A DNA stretch of 64,000 nt. It comes from Pseudomonas tohonis. Lineage in GTDB: Bacteria; Pseudomonadota; Gammaproteobacteria; Pseudomonadales; Pseudomonadaceae. How positions within the stretch are numbered: the stretch's first letter is position 1; every line of letters starts with the position of its first letter. Where the stretch lies: the NCBI RefSeq assembly GCF_012767755.2, contig NZ_AP023189.1:5892001-5956000 (forward strand), given 5' to 3'. The notes beneath the pieces are model-generated. The model did no database searches. It saw only the letters and a list, made by a program, of their open reading frames with translations, and was not told where the DNA came from. This document shows positions 46,714 through 56,105 of the stretch, piece by piece. Position numbers and translations under genes: made by a program.

Positions 46714-47570
46714 GAGCGACCCCGGTACCCGAACTCATGCTCGAACCCGCCTACGACCCCAACAGCGACGCCGGCACCGGCCGTGACGCCCTCGGCCTCG
46801 GCCAGAGCGCCGGCAAGGGCCTGAACACCCGCCACGGCACCATCCTCACGCTGGAGGACATCAGCGTCAGCTTCGACGGCTTCAAGGCGCTCAACGACCT
46901 GAACCTGTACATCGGCGTCGGCGAGCTGCGCTGCATCATCGGCCCCAACGGCGCGGGCAAGACCACGCTGATGGACGTGATCACCGGCAAGACCCGCCCC
47001 ACCACCGGCAGCGCCTGGTTCGGCGAGACCCTGGACCTGACGCGCATGAGCGAGGTCGAGATCGCCCAGGCCGGCATCGGCCGCAAGTTCCAGAAGCCCA
47101 CGGTGTTCGAGGCGCTCAGCGTGTTCGAGAACCTGGAACTGGCGCAGAAGACCGACAAGTCCGTGTGGGCCAGCCTGCGCGCCAGGCTCACCGGCGAGCA
47201 GAAGGACCGCATCGACGAAGTGCTCGCCACCATCCGCCTGCAGGACTCGCGGCGCCGCCCGGCGGGGCTGCTGTCCCATGGCCAGAAGCAGTTCCTGGAG
47301 ATCGGCATGCTGCTGATGCAGGACCCGCAACTGCTGCTGCTCGACGAACCGGTGGCGGGCATGACCGACGCCGAGACCGAATTCACCGCCGAACTGTTCA
47401 AGGGCCTGGCCGGCAAACACTCGCTGATGGTGGTGGAGCACGACATGGGCTTCGTCGGCAGCATCGCCGACCACGTCACCGTGCTGCACCAGGGGCATGT
47501 GTTGGCCGAGGGCTCGTTGGCGGACGTGCAGGCGAATGAACAGGTGATCGAGGTTTATCTGGGGCGCTGA
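46710..47570 (+). CDS. urtD: Urea ABC transporter ATP-binding protein UrtD
   Basis: 286 residues from the ATG at 46710 (ATGA overlap with urtC). A ~40-residue N-terminal extension precedes a LivG-like ATPase: Walker A 'GPNGAGKTT', Q-loop 'GRKFQKPTVFE', signature 'LSHGQKQFLEIG' (SHGQ in place of SGGQ, usual for UrtD), Walker B 'LLLLDEPVAGM' and the switch His in 'VVEHDM'. It hydrolyses ATP with UrtE to drive urea import. The only wide gap in the operon, with heptad element 4, follows it. Confidence 0.96.
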   Translation: MRATPVPELMLEPAYDPNSDAGTGRDALGLGQSAGKGLNTRHGTILTLEDISVSFDGFKALNDLNLYIGVGELRCIIGPNGAGKTTLMDVITGKTRPTTGSAWFGETLDLTRMSEVEIAQAGIGRKFQKPTVFEALSVFENLELAQKTDKSVWASLRARLTGEQKDRIDEVLATIRLQDSRRRPAGLLSHGQKQFLEIGMLLMQDPQLLLLDEPVAGMTDAETEFTAELFKGLAGKHSLMVVEHDMGFVGSIADHVTVLHQGHVLAEGSLADVQANEQVIEVYLGR

Positions 47571-47575
47571 GCGCC

Positions 47576-47690
47576 CAGCTGCAAGCTGCAAGCTGCAAGC
47601 TGCAAGCTGCAAGCTGCAAGCTGCAAGCTGCAAAACGATGCTGACCCGCTCTTTCTTGCGGCTTGAAGCTTGGTGCTTGAGGCTGCAGCC
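47576..47690. repeat. Heptad-arm hairpin element 4 with seven perfect CAAGCTG units (urtD/urtE junction)
   Basis: CAGCTG at 47576-47581 is followed by seven exact copies of CAAGCTG (47582-47630) and a partial eighth. The facing arm (47655-47690) has diverged units (CTTGCGG, CTTGAAG, CTTGGTG, CTTGAGG, CTGCAGC). The perfect tract implies recent copy-number change. The element ends just before the urtE ribosome-binding site. Confidence 0.9.
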
Positions 47691-47706
47691 ACCGAGGAAT
47701 TCAACC

Positions 47707-48405
47707 GTGCTCCAAGTCCATCAGCTGCATCAATACTACGGCGGCAGCCACATCCTCCGCGGCCTGTCGTTCGAGGTGAAGGTCGGCGAGGTCACCTGCC
47801 TGCTCGGGCGCAACGGCGTGGGCAAGACCACGCTGCTGAAGTGCCTGATGGGCCTGATCCCGTCGAAGGAGGGCGCGGTGAACTGGGAGGGCAAGCCGAT
47901 CACCGGTTCCAAGCCGCACCAGCGCGTGCACGCCGGCATCGCCTACGTGCCCCAGGGCCGCGAGATCTTCCCGCGCCTGACGGTGGAGGAGAACCTGCTG
48001 ATGGGCCTCTCCCGCTTCAGCGCCAAGGAAGCCAAGGCCGTGCCCGAGTTCATCTACGAGCTGTTCCCGGTGCTGCGCGAGATGAAGCACCGCCGGGGCG
48101 GTGATCTTTCCGGCGGCCAGCAGCAGCAACTGGCCATCGGCCGCGCCCTGGCCAGCCGGCCCCGGTTGCTGATCCTCGACGAGCCCACCGAAGGCATCCA
48201 GCCCTCGGTGATAAAGGAGATCGGCGCGGTGATCCGCAAGCTGGCCGAGCGCGGCGACATGGCCATCCTGCTGGTGGAGCAGTTCTACGACTTCGCCGCC
48301 GAGCTGGCCGACCAGTACCTGGTGATGAGCCGTGGCGAGATCATCCAGCAGGGGCGTGGAGAGAACATGGAGGCCGAGGGCGTGCGCGGCCTGGTGACGA
48401 TCTGA
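47707..48405 (+). CDS. urtE: Urea ABC transporter ATP-binding protein UrtE
   Basis: 232 residues from the GTG at 47707, with GAGGAA 8 bases ahead; the frame stays open upstream into the repeat element, which is not coding. LivF-like ATPase: Walker A 'GRNGVGKTT', Q-loop '[13 protein letters not shown]', signature '[12 protein letters not shown]', Walker B '[11 protein letters not shown]' and the switch region 'LLVEQFYDF', where Gln replaces the usual His, as in LivF/UrtE. It partners UrtD. Last urt gene; ureD follows behind its own promoter-like site. Confidence 0.96.
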   Translation: MLQVHQLHQYYGGSHILRGLSFEVKVGEVTCLLGRNGVGKTTLLKCLMGLIPSKEGAVNWEGKPITGSKPHQRVHAGIAYVPQGREIFPRLTVEENLLMGLSRFSAKEAKAVPEFIYELFPVLREMKHRRGGDLSGGQQQQLAIGRALASRPRLLILDEPTEGIQPSVIKEIGAVIRKLAERGDMAILLVEQFYDFAAELADQYLVMSRGEIIQQGRGENMEAEGVRGLVTI

Positions 48406-48416
48406 CCGCGGGCACG

Positions 48417-48449
48417 TGCACCGGATGGGTTCAGGGCACGCCTCTTGCT
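48417..48449 (+). promoter_or_regulatory. NtrC-like site abutting a sigma-54 promoter, upstream of ureD
   Basis: GGGCACGCCTCTTGCT (48434-48449) matches the sigma-54 consensus TGGCAC-N5-TTGCW at all but the first base. TGCACCGGATGGGTTCA (48417-48433) immediately before it matches TGCACC-N5-GGTGCA at 11 of 12 half-site positions. Transcription would start near 48460, about 30 bases before the ureD ATG. Confidence 0.7.
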
Positions 48450-48490
48450 TTGCCCGGTCGGTCAACTATTTCGCGGATGCCCCCACAGCC

Positions 48491-49324
48491 ATGAACCTGC
48501 CCGCAGCCCTGTTCACGCCGAGCTGGCACGCCGAGCTGGAGCTGGCCTACGCCCGCCGTGACGAGCGCACCATTCCGGTGCTTCGCCGCCACCTCGGCCC
48601 CCTGAGGGTGCAGAAGCACCTCCACGCCGAAGGGCCGGGTGTCTGCCAGCACATCATCGTCCACCCGCCTGGCGGCATCGCCGGGGGCGACCGCCTGGAC
48701 ATCTCCGCCCAGGTGGGCGAAGGCGCCTGGGCCCAGCTCACCAGCCCGGGCGCGGCCAAGTGGTACCGCGCCCGCAGCCCGGCCTTCCAGACGCTCACCC
48801 TGCGCGTCGAGGCCGGCGCCACCCTGGAATGGCTGCCCCAGGAAACCATCGTCTTCTCCGGCGCCCAGGCCGAGCTGTCCACTCGCATCGACCTGGCCGC
48901 CGACGCCCGCCTGTTCTACTGGGACGTGGTCGCCCTCGGCCGCCCCGCCGCCGCTGAACGCTTCGCCAGCGGCCACTTCCAGGCGCACCTGGACATCCGC
49001 CGCGAAGGCCGCGCCCTGTGGCACGAACGCCAGCGCATCAGCGGCGACGACGGCCTGCTCGACTCGATCATCGGCCTCGCCGGGCAACCGGTGTTCGCCA
49101 CCCTGATCGCCACCGGCCAGCTCGACCCGGAGCTGCTGGAACGCTGCCGCGAACTGCCCTCGGCCGTGCGCGGCGACCTCACCCAACTGCCCGGCCTGCT
49201 GGTGGCCCGCTGCCTGGCCGGCGAAGCCCTGCATGCGCGCGCCTGGCTGATCGATCTCTGGCGCCTGTTGCGCCCTGCCCTGCTCGGCCGCGAGGCCGTG
49301 CCACCGCGAATCTGGAGTACCTGA
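48491..49324 (+). CDS. ureD: Urease accessory protein UreD
   Basis: 277 residues from the ATG at 48491; an upstream in-frame ATG at 48416 would start inside the promoter. Typical UreD sequence: '[18 protein letters not shown]', '[11 protein letters not shown]', '[14 protein letters not shown]', '[12 protein letters not shown]'. UreD binds apo-urease and, with UreF and UreG, opens the active site for nickel and lysine carbamylation. Its stop shares one base with the ureA ATG. The other maturation genes (ureE, ureF, ureG) are not in this window. Confidence 0.96.
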   Translation: MNLPAALFTPSWHAELELAYARRDERTIPVLRRHLGPLRVQKHLHAEGPGVCQHIIVHPPGGIAGGDRLDISAQVGEGAWAQLTSPGAAKWYRARSPAFQTLTLRVEAGATLEWLPQETIVFSGAQAELSTRIDLAADARLFYWDVVALGRPAAAERFASGHFQAHLDIRREGRALWHERQRISGDDGLLDSIIGLAGQPVFATLIATGQLDPELLERCRELPSAVRGDLTQLPGLLVARCLAGEALHARAWLIDLWRLLRPALLGREAVPPRIWST

Positions 49325-49626
49325 TGGACCTCACCCCGAGAGAGAAAGACAAGCTGCTGATCTTCACCGCCGGCCTCGTCGCCGAGCGGCGCCTGGCCCG
49401 TGGCGTGAAGCTCAACTACCCGGAAGCGATGGCGTTCATCTCCGCAGCGCTGCTCGAAGGCGCGCGCGACGGTCGCACCGTGGCCGAGCTCATGCACTTC
49501 GGCACCACGCTGCTGAGCCGCGACCAGGTGATGGAAGGCGTGCCGGAGATGATCCCGGAGATCCAGATCGAAGCCACCTTCCCCGACGGCACCAAGCTGG
49601 TAACCGTCCACCAACCCATCGCCTGA
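49324..49626 (+). CDS. ureA: Urease gamma subunit
   Basis: 100 residues, exactly the usual length: '[20 protein letters not shown]', '[15 protein letters not shown]', '[13 protein letters not shown]', '[21 protein letters not shown]'. The smallest structural subunit of the nickel enzyme that splits urea to ammonia and carbamate. The start overlaps the ureD stop (TGATG). An acetyltransferase gene lies between it and ureB. Confidence 0.98.
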   Translation: MDLTPREKDKLLIFTAGLVAERRLARGVKLNYPEAMAFISAALLEGARDGRTVAELMHFGTTLLSRDQVMEGVPEMIPEIQIEATFPDGTKLVTVHQPIA

Positions 49627-49701
49627 GGAAGTCGACCCATGCCTGCTGCGCTTGCCATGCTGAGCTCGCGACGGCCTGGAACGAGTTCCTGGAGACCCGA
49701 A

Positions 49702-50196
49702 ATGATCATCCGTGACGCCAGCGAAGCCGACCTGCCCGGCATCCTGGCCATCTACAACGACGCCGTGGAGCACACCACGGCGATCTGGAACGAGACCCTG
49801 GTGGACCTGGCCAACCGCCGCGCCTGGCTGGCCGAGCGCACGGCAGCCGGGTTCCCGGTGCTGACGGCGCGTGACGCTGCCGGCGAGGTGGTCGGCTACG
49901 CCAGCTATGGCGCCTGGCGGCCCCATGACGGCTACAGGCACACCGTCGAACACTCGGTCTACGTGCGTGCCGACCAGCGCGGCAAGGGCCTCGGCCCGCA
50001 GTTGATGCAGGCACTGATCGAACGGGCCCGGTCGGCCGGACTGCATGTGATGGTGGGGGCCATCGAGTCCGAGAACGCCGCCTCCATCCGCCTGCACCAG
50101 CGCCTCGGCTTCACCACCACCGGCCAGATGCCCCAGGTCGGCCGCAAGTTCGGCCGCTGGCTGGACCTCACCTTCATGCAACTCATCCTGGAGTGA
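49702..50196 (+). CDS. GNAT acetyltransferase of the phosphinothricin/methionine sulfoximine type
   Basis: 164 residues from the ATG at 49702 with GGAGA ahead; an upstream in-frame start at 49639 has no matching conserved sequence. Strong similarity to the Pat/PA4866 group: '[15 protein letters not shown]', '[10 protein letters not shown]', '[15 protein letters not shown]' with the acetyl-CoA loop Q-R-G-K-G-L-G, '[17 protein letters not shown]'. Relatives acetylate methionine sulfoximine and sulfone, inhibitors of glutamine synthetase, which may explain its place in a nitrogen operon. It is inserted between ureA and ureB; the ureB ATG comes 5 bases after its stop. Confidence 0.93.
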   Translation: MIIRDASEADLPGILAIYNDAVEHTTAIWNETLVDLANRRAWLAERTAAGFPVLTARDAAGEVVGYASYGAWRPHDGYRHTVEHSVYVRADQRGKGLGPQLMQALIERARSAGLHVMVGAIESENAASIRLHQRLGFTTTGQMPQVGRKFGRWLDLTFMQLILE

Positions 50197-50201
50197 CTTC
50201 C

Positions 50202-50507
50202 ATGATTCCCGGCGAATACCAGATCCAGGACGGCGAGATCGAACTCAACGCCGGCCGCCGCACCCTGAGACTCTCCGTGGCCAACACCGGCGACCGGCCG
50301 ATCCAGGTGGGCTCGCACTACCACTTCTTCGAAACCAACGACGCCCTGGCCTTCGACCGCGCCGCCGCGCGCGGCATGCGCCTGAACATCCCCGCCGGCA
50401 CCGCCGTGCGCTTCGAACCGGGCCAGAGCCGCGAGGTGGAACTGGTGGACCTGGCCGGCGCGCGCCGGGTGTTCGGCTTCGCCGGGCGCGTCATGGGTGA
50501 TCTCTGA
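50202..50507 (+). CDS. ureB: Urease beta subunit
   Basis: 101 residues, the usual length: '[16 protein letters not shown]', '[21 protein letters not shown]' (short form of the family hallmark), '[13 protein letters not shown]', '[17 protein letters not shown]'. The ATG at 50202 is favoured over a GTG nine bases earlier that overlaps the preceding stop. It packs with UreA and UreC in the (ABC)3 complex. Heptad hairpin element 5 follows before ureC. Confidence 0.98.
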   Translation: MIPGEYQIQDGEIELNAGRRTLRLSVANTGDRPIQVGSHYHFFETNDALAFDRAAARGMRLNIPAGTAVRFEPGQSREVELVDLAGARRVFGFAGRVMGDL

Positions 50508-50510
50508 TCG

Positions 50511-50601
50511 CAGCGACAAGTCGCAAGCCACAAGCCGCAAGCAAGTGCCGCGCGGCTTCCGCTTTTTCACTTGAGGCTTGCAGCTTTGAGCTTGCAGCCT
50601 G
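50511..50601. repeat. Heptad-arm hairpin element 5 (ureB/ureC junction)
   Basis: Left arm of CAAG-type heptads (CAAGTCG, CAAGCCA, CAAGCCG, CAAGCAAG) at 50517-50545; right arm with CTTGAGG, CTTGCAG, CTTTGAG, CTTGCAG at 50570-50599. It starts 3 bases after the ureB stop and ends 18 bases before the ureC ATG. Confidence 0.8.
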
Positions 50602-50619
50602 AATTCCGAGGAACGAGGA

Positions 50620-52320
<1,701 letters not shown>

Positions 52321-52410
52321 GTGCTTGCGCCCATCCCCCCTTGCCGCCACGGCGGGGGGATGAACACCCTGTGCTAGGATTTCGCCATTTCCCCGCACCG
52401 GGAGCCCGTC

Positions 52411-52647
52411 ATGCCCCAGCCCCGCCCCGCTCTCCCCGACGCCTTGCTCAAGCTCTCGCCCGCTGAACGCATCCAGTTGGCCGAAGACCTCTGGGACAGC
52501 GTCGCCGCCCACCCGGAAAGCCTCCCGCCGCTGACCGATGAGGAACGCCGCGAAATCGACCAGCGCCTGGCCGCCCACGACGCTGCCCCTGAATCCGCCA
52601 TCGACTGGGAAGACGTCCGCAAACGGCTCTGGTCCGGCCAGGCGTGA
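52411..52647 (+). CDS. Antitoxin of a type II addiction module (PF09720-like)
   Basis: 78 residues: 'LLKLSPAERIQLAEDLWDSV' followed by an acidic middle and 'LTDEERREIDQRLAAHD', ending in 'WEDVRKRLW'. This is the pattern of the short 'putative addiction module component' antitoxins that accompany RelE/ParE toxins. Its last codon overlaps the toxin start (GTGA). It starts 90 bases after ureC, and TGCTAGGAT at 52372-52380 could be a -10 region. Part of a small accessory patch. Confidence 0.9.
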   Translation: MPQPRPALPDALLKLSPAERIQLAEDLWDSVAAHPESLPPLTDEERREIDQRLAAHDAAPESAIDWEDVRKRLWSGQA

Positions 52648-52925
52648 AGGTCAGGTTCCGCCCGGAGGCCGAACTCGAGCTGACAGAGGCCCGCGATTGG
52701 TATGCCGCCTGCGCCCCCGGCCTGGGCCGCGAATTCCTCAGGGCGCTCGATACCTGCCTTGAAGGAGTTCTGCTTTATCCACAGGCCCACCCTCTCGTAC
52801 ACGGCGAGGTCCGCCGCGCCCTGTTCCGACAATTCCCCTACAGCCTGACCTTTCGCATCGAAACGGACGGCATCCTGGTGATTTCTTGCCGGCATTACCG
52901 GCAAAAGCCCATTTCACGGGCCTGA
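52644..52925 (+). CDS. RelE/ParE-family toxin
   Basis: 93 residues from a GTG at 52644 that overlaps the antitoxin stop (GTGA). ParE/RelE fold features: 'VRFRPEAELELTEARDWY' opening helix pair, 'LGREFLRALD', then the core strands 'VRRALFRQFPYSLTFRI' and 'ILVISCRHYRQKP', with the conserved Arg and His-Tyr positions kept. Such toxins act on gyrase or ribosome-bound mRNA; the sequence does not say which. Intact, so likely functional. Confidence 0.92.
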   Translation: MKVRFRPEAELELTEARDWYAACAPGLGREFLRALDTCLEGVLLYPQAHPLVHGEVRRALFRQFPYSLTFRIETDGILVISCRHYRQKPISRA

Positions 52926-53015
52926 GCGCCACTCCAGAATTGACCCGATGTCAATTTGCCGTGCCGTGAACTCTCCCACGCAATGCCTTGTTACGAAACG
53001 CTATAGTCAGGCAAC

Positions 53016-53031
53016 TACACCGGCCGGTGTA
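53016..53031. promoter_or_regulatory. Perfect 16-base palindrome in the leader of the DUF805 gene
   Basis: TACACCGGCCGGTGTA lies 64 bases before the DUF805 ATG and 9 bases after a -10-like TATAGT (53002-53007). Length and symmetry suit a dimeric repressor operator or an mRNA hairpin. Another inverted repeat, TTGAC-N5-GTCAA, is at 52937-52951. Confidence 0.5.
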
Positions 53032-53095
53032 GGCCGAGGCCTTGCCAGGTACACGAAAAATGCCGCCATGCGCGGCCTAAAAAAGGGAGTTTTCT

Positions 53096-53446
53096 ATGGA
53101 ATGGTATTTGAAGTGCATCAAGCAGCATTACTTCGACTTTAACGGCCGTGCGCGCCGCAAGGAGTACTGGATGTTCACCCTGGTGAACGTCGTGATCTCC
53201 ATCGCGCTTTCCGTGATCCTGGGCCTGATCAGCGAAAACCTGGCCCTGCTGGCCAACCTGTACAGCCTCGCCGTGCTGCTGCCGGCCCTGGGCGTGACCG
53301 CGCGTCGCCTGCACGACATCGGCAAGAGCGGCTGGTGGATCCTGATCGCCCTGGTGCCGATCCTCGGCGGCCTGTACCTGCTGTTCCTGCTGGTCCAGGA
53401 CAGCGTGCCGGAGACCAACGCCTACGGTCCCAACCCCAAGGCCTGA
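53096..53446 (+). CDS. DUF805 family small membrane protein
   Basis: 116 residues with the family opening 'YFDFNGRARRKEYWMF', three membrane helices (about 25-45, 50-68, 78-100), 'TARRLHDIGKSGWW' in the middle and a short polar tail 'TNAYGPNPKA'. All DUF805 hallmarks are present. Function unknown. A GGAGTT ribosome-binding site precedes the ATG. It stands in the accessory patch between ureC and the zinc-finger gene. Confidence 0.93.
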   Translation: MEWYLKCIKQHYFDFNGRARRKEYWMFTLVNVVISIALSVILGLISENLALLANLYSLAVLLPALGVTARRLHDIGKSGWWILIALVPILGGLYLLFLLVQDSVPETNAYGPNPKA

Positions 53447-53556
53447 TGGCCAGGTTCCCGTCGCCCTGGCGGGAACCTACGGGACAGACGCCTGTCCCAG
53501 CGCAGTGGCCGGGAGTTCCCCCGGCCATGCCCATGGATGACCAGGAACGCCACAGG

Positions 53557-53970
53557 ATGTCCGATACCCCCCTCCCCCGTTTCAAGGGCGGCCTCTTTGC
53601 CCTGATCGGCCTCGCGCTGCTCGCCGCGATGGCCATCCAGACCTCTTCCCGCGTGGGATTCCTGCAATCGGCCCTGGAGGCAGATGGCAGCGTCGTCGCG
53701 CTCAACGCAGGCGGCTCCCACCCCGAAATCGCCTTCACCGATGGCACCGGTACGCGCATCTCCTACCCCCAGGGGGGCTGGATCTACGGCTACCAGGTCG
53801 GCATGCGGGTGAAGGTTCACTACCAGGCCGACGCGCCGGCCACCTCGGCCGTGGTCGACGACTTCGGCGCACTCTGGGGCACCCCGGCCTTCCTCGGCCT
53901 GCTGGGCTCCGCCTTCACGGTCACCGGACTGATGACCCTCTTCAGGCGCCCCCGTCACGACATCTCCTGA
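53557..53970 (+). CDS. DUF3592-like membrane protein
   Basis: 137 residues from the ATG at 53557, preferred because AGGAA lies 9 bases ahead; in-frame ATGs at 53527 and 53533 are possible. A membrane helix at ~12-32, a ~75-residue extracytoplasmic domain with 'PEIAFTDGTGTRISYPQGG' and 'GMRVKVHYQADAP', and a second helix at ~105-128. This two-helix plan with a 'V.Y.p..P' strand is that of DUF3592 proteins. No function known. The next gene starts 24 bases downstream, so a pair is likely. Confidence 0.75.
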   Translation: MSDTPLPRFKGGLFALIGLALLAAMAIQTSSRVGFLQSALEADGSVVALNAGGSHPEIAFTDGTGTRISYPQGGWIYGYQVGMRVKVHYQADAPATSAVVDDFGALWGTPAFLGLLGSAFTVTGLMTLFRRPRHDIS

Positions 53971-53994
53971 ACCGCACCGCCCAAGGAAGCAGCC

Positions 53995-54585
53995 ATGCCG
54001 AAGATGCCCATTCCCCTGCCCGTCAATCCGAGCCGCTGGGGCTATGTCACCGCCAGTGGCGGCGGCCTGACCATCGCCTTCGTCGCCGGTGGCGGCGGTT
54101 CCATCACCCTGCGCTCGCCCGCCGGCGAGAACGTCAACCTGCGCTACGGCGGCCTCGGTGCCGGCGTGGGCATCGGTGCCAAGCTGCCGCGCTTCGGCAA
54201 GGTGGACATCAAGATCAAGGGCAAGAGCATCGGCGGTGCCGGCGCGGCGGAAGCCTTCCCCAGCGACGGCGCGGTCTTCGTCGCGGACGACCTGGTGGAA
54301 CGCGACCTGACCCGTGACGACATCACCGGCCCCTGCATGTACGTGGAAGTCGGCGCGGGCGTCGCCGTCGGCGTGTCGGGCACGGCGATGCTGTTCGGCC
54401 TGGACCCCAAGCTCCTGGCCGCGGTGATGCTGATGAACGCGAGCCCGGTGACCAGCCTCACCGTCTCGCCGATGCTGACCCGCCAGTTGATGCAGTCGGC
54501 GCGCGGCGCCCTGCTGATGGGAGGTGCCAACGTCGGCATCCAGGCCGGCGCCGGCGGCGCCGTCTATCTCGGCGCGCTGTTCTGA
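53995..54585 (+). CDS. Glycine-rich protein of unknown function
   Basis: 196 residues with AAGGAAG ahead of the ATG. I do not recognise a family. The sequence is a run of short Gly/Ala/Val-rich strands ('GGGLTIAFVAGGGGSITL', 'YGGLGAGVGIGAKL', 'EVGAGVAVGVSGTAML', 'GANVGIQAGAGGAVYLG') with little charge and no clear signal peptide. That pattern suggests a beta-rich pore- or lipid-associated protein. Downstream of the DUF3592-like gene on the same strand and probably cotranscribed. Restricted to the accessory patch. Confidence 0.7.
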   Translation: MPKMPIPLPVNPSRWGYVTASGGGLTIAFVAGGGGSITLRSPAGENVNLRYGGLGAGVGIGAKLPRFGKVDIKIKGKSIGGAGAAEAFPSDGAVFVADDLVERDLTRDDITGPCMYVEVGAGVAVGVSGTAMLFGLDPKLLAAVMLMNASPVTSLTVSPMLTRQLMQSARGALLMGGANVGIQAGAGGAVYLGALF

Positions 54586-54589
54586 GCCT

Positions 54590-54856
54590 TCAACGCAACT
54601 GGCTGTCCTTGCTGCCGCGCCGGTTGTAGCCGGCGTAGGCGGCGTTCTCGCGGTCGTGCTCGGCCTGGCATTTCACGCACAGCCGCACGCCCGGCACCGC
54701 CTCGCGGCGCGCCTGGGGAATGGGGGCATCGCATTCTTCGCAATGCGTCAGGCTCTCGCCCTTCGGTAACTGGCTGCGTGCCCGCTGCACGGCGTCTTCG
54801 ATGGTGCTGTCGATCTGTTCCTGGACTGCGCCATCTCCCGCCCAACCACTGGCCAT
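54590..54856 (-). CDS. DksA/TraR-type C4 zinc-finger protein (YbiI-like)
   Basis: 88 residues: a helical N-terminal half ('VQEQIDSTIEDAVQRAR') and a C4 zinc finger with C-E-E-C and C-V-K-C ('THCEECDAPIPQARREAVPG', 'RLCVKCQAEHD'). Too short for the long coiled coil of DksA, so it resembles YbiI/TraR-type small homologues; the acidic tip residues of DksA cannot be placed. It converges on the glycine-rich gene with a 4-base gap. Effect on RNA polymerase is a family-based guess. Confidence 0.9.
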   Translation of the reverse strand: MASGWAGDGAVQEQIDSTIEDAVQRARSQLPKGESLTHCEECDAPIPQARREAVPGVRLCVKCQAEHDRENAAYAGYNRRGSKDSQLR

Positions 54857-54962
54857 GCCGGCCTCCCATGCTGTCGAGGATTGACCCGATCAGTTATGGG
54901 GGCGGCACTCGGCCTTTTGCAACACCCGGGGCCGGTGGGCGACAAGCGGAGGTCGTTCCGGG

Positions 54963-55832
54963 CTATTCCTTCACATCCATGTATTCCCGCGCCCAGATGA
55001 TGTAGTCCTCGGGCAGGGTGTACTTGTGGGTCAGCTCGGTGGCGCTCAGTTCGGAGGCGGCGGTGTCGATCTGGCGCTGCTCGCGCAGGCAGTCGTAGGT
55101 GGCCTTGATGGCGGCGAAGTAGGCGGCGTGGCCGTTGACCACGATGCGCACGCCAAGGTCGGCCAGGCGCTGGTTGTCACGCAGTTGCGGGTTGCCGTAG
55201 GTGACCAGCATCAGCGGCACGCTGAGGTGCGCGGCGATGGCTTCCAGGTGCTCGAAGTCGGCGACGCCGACCATGCAGATGCCGTCGGCGCCGGCAGCCT
55301 GGTAGGCCTTGGTGCGGGCGATCACCTCCTCGGTGGAGAGCACGCCGGCATGGGTGCGGGCGATGATCGACAGGTCCGGGTCGACACGCGCCTCCAGGGC
55401 CGCACGGATCTTGCCGACGCCTTCCTCGACGCTGATCAGGTCGGTGGACTTGCGCCCGAACTGGGCCGGCAGCAGCGTGTCCTCGATGGTGAGCGCGGCG
55501 ATGCCGGCACGCTCCAGCTCCACCACCGTGCGCATGACGTTGAGGGCGTTGCCGTAGCCGTGGTCGGCATCGGCGATCACCGGCAGGCGGCTGACGCGGC
55601 CGATGCGCACGGCCTGCTCGACGAACTCGCTGAGGGTGATCAGCGCGAAATCCGGGGCGGCCAGGACCTGCAACGAGGCGACCGAGCCGCCGAGGATGCC
55701 GACTTCGAAGCCGAGATCGGCAGCGATGCGGGCGGACATGGGGTCGAAGACGGACGCGGTGTGATAGCAGGTCTTCGAGTTCAACAGCGCACGAAAGGCC
55801 GTGCGCAACTCGTGGTGAGAGGCTCTTCGCAT
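54963..55832 (-). CDS. Oxaloacetate decarboxylase, PEP mutase/isocitrate lyase superfamily (PA4872-like)
   Basis: 289 residues from the ATG at 55832 ('[10 protein letters not shown]'), which matches my memory of the PA4872 start; upstream in-frame sequence is not conserved. TIM-barrel motifs: '[16 protein letters not shown]', '[19 protein letters not shown]', '[16 protein letters not shown]' (metal-binding Asp pair), '[12 protein letters not shown]', '[14 protein letters not shown]'. PA4872 was shown to decarboxylate oxaloacetate to pyruvate despite its similarity to PEP mutases. Cytoplasmic, Mg2+-dependent. Monocistronic. Confidence 0.94.
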   Translation of the reverse strand: MRRASHHELRTAFRALLNSKTCYHTASVFDPMSARIAADLGFEVGILGGSVASLQVLAAPDFALITLSEFVEQAVRIGRVSRLPVIADADHGYGNALNVMRTVVELERAGIAALTIEDTLLPAQFGRKSTDLISVEEGVGKIRAALEARVDPDLSIIARTHAGVLSTEEVIARTKAYQAAGADGICMVGVADFEHLEAIAAHLSVPLMLVTYGNPQLRDNQRLADLGVRIVVNGHAAYFAAIKATYDCLREQRQIDTAASELSATELTHKYTLPEDYIIWAREYMDVKE

Positions 55833-56105
55833 AGAGGTTCCAGAACGACAGGTGCGGATAGTTGAAACGGGGATGCAAGTATCGCACCCCCGGTCACATT
55901 GTCCGACAACGATGGCAGCGGGATTACGGATTCTAGCCCCCGGGGCTTTCACCTGCCTTTAGCCGAGCGGGCCTTGCATCGGTCGTAGGCACCCTCCCTT
56001 GCACAAGTGACGCGTTGCCACACCGGGTTCAACTTTTCCCGCGCCCCGACTACATTGCGCGCCCCGGCGAACGAATCGCGGGATGGAATCACCCAGGAGA
56101 ACGAT

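Noticed and set aside
47576..47690. Possible CRISPR or iteron origin
   Set aside because: Direct 7-mers are contiguous, a facing arm exists, and no replication gene is near; it belongs to the heptad hairpin family.
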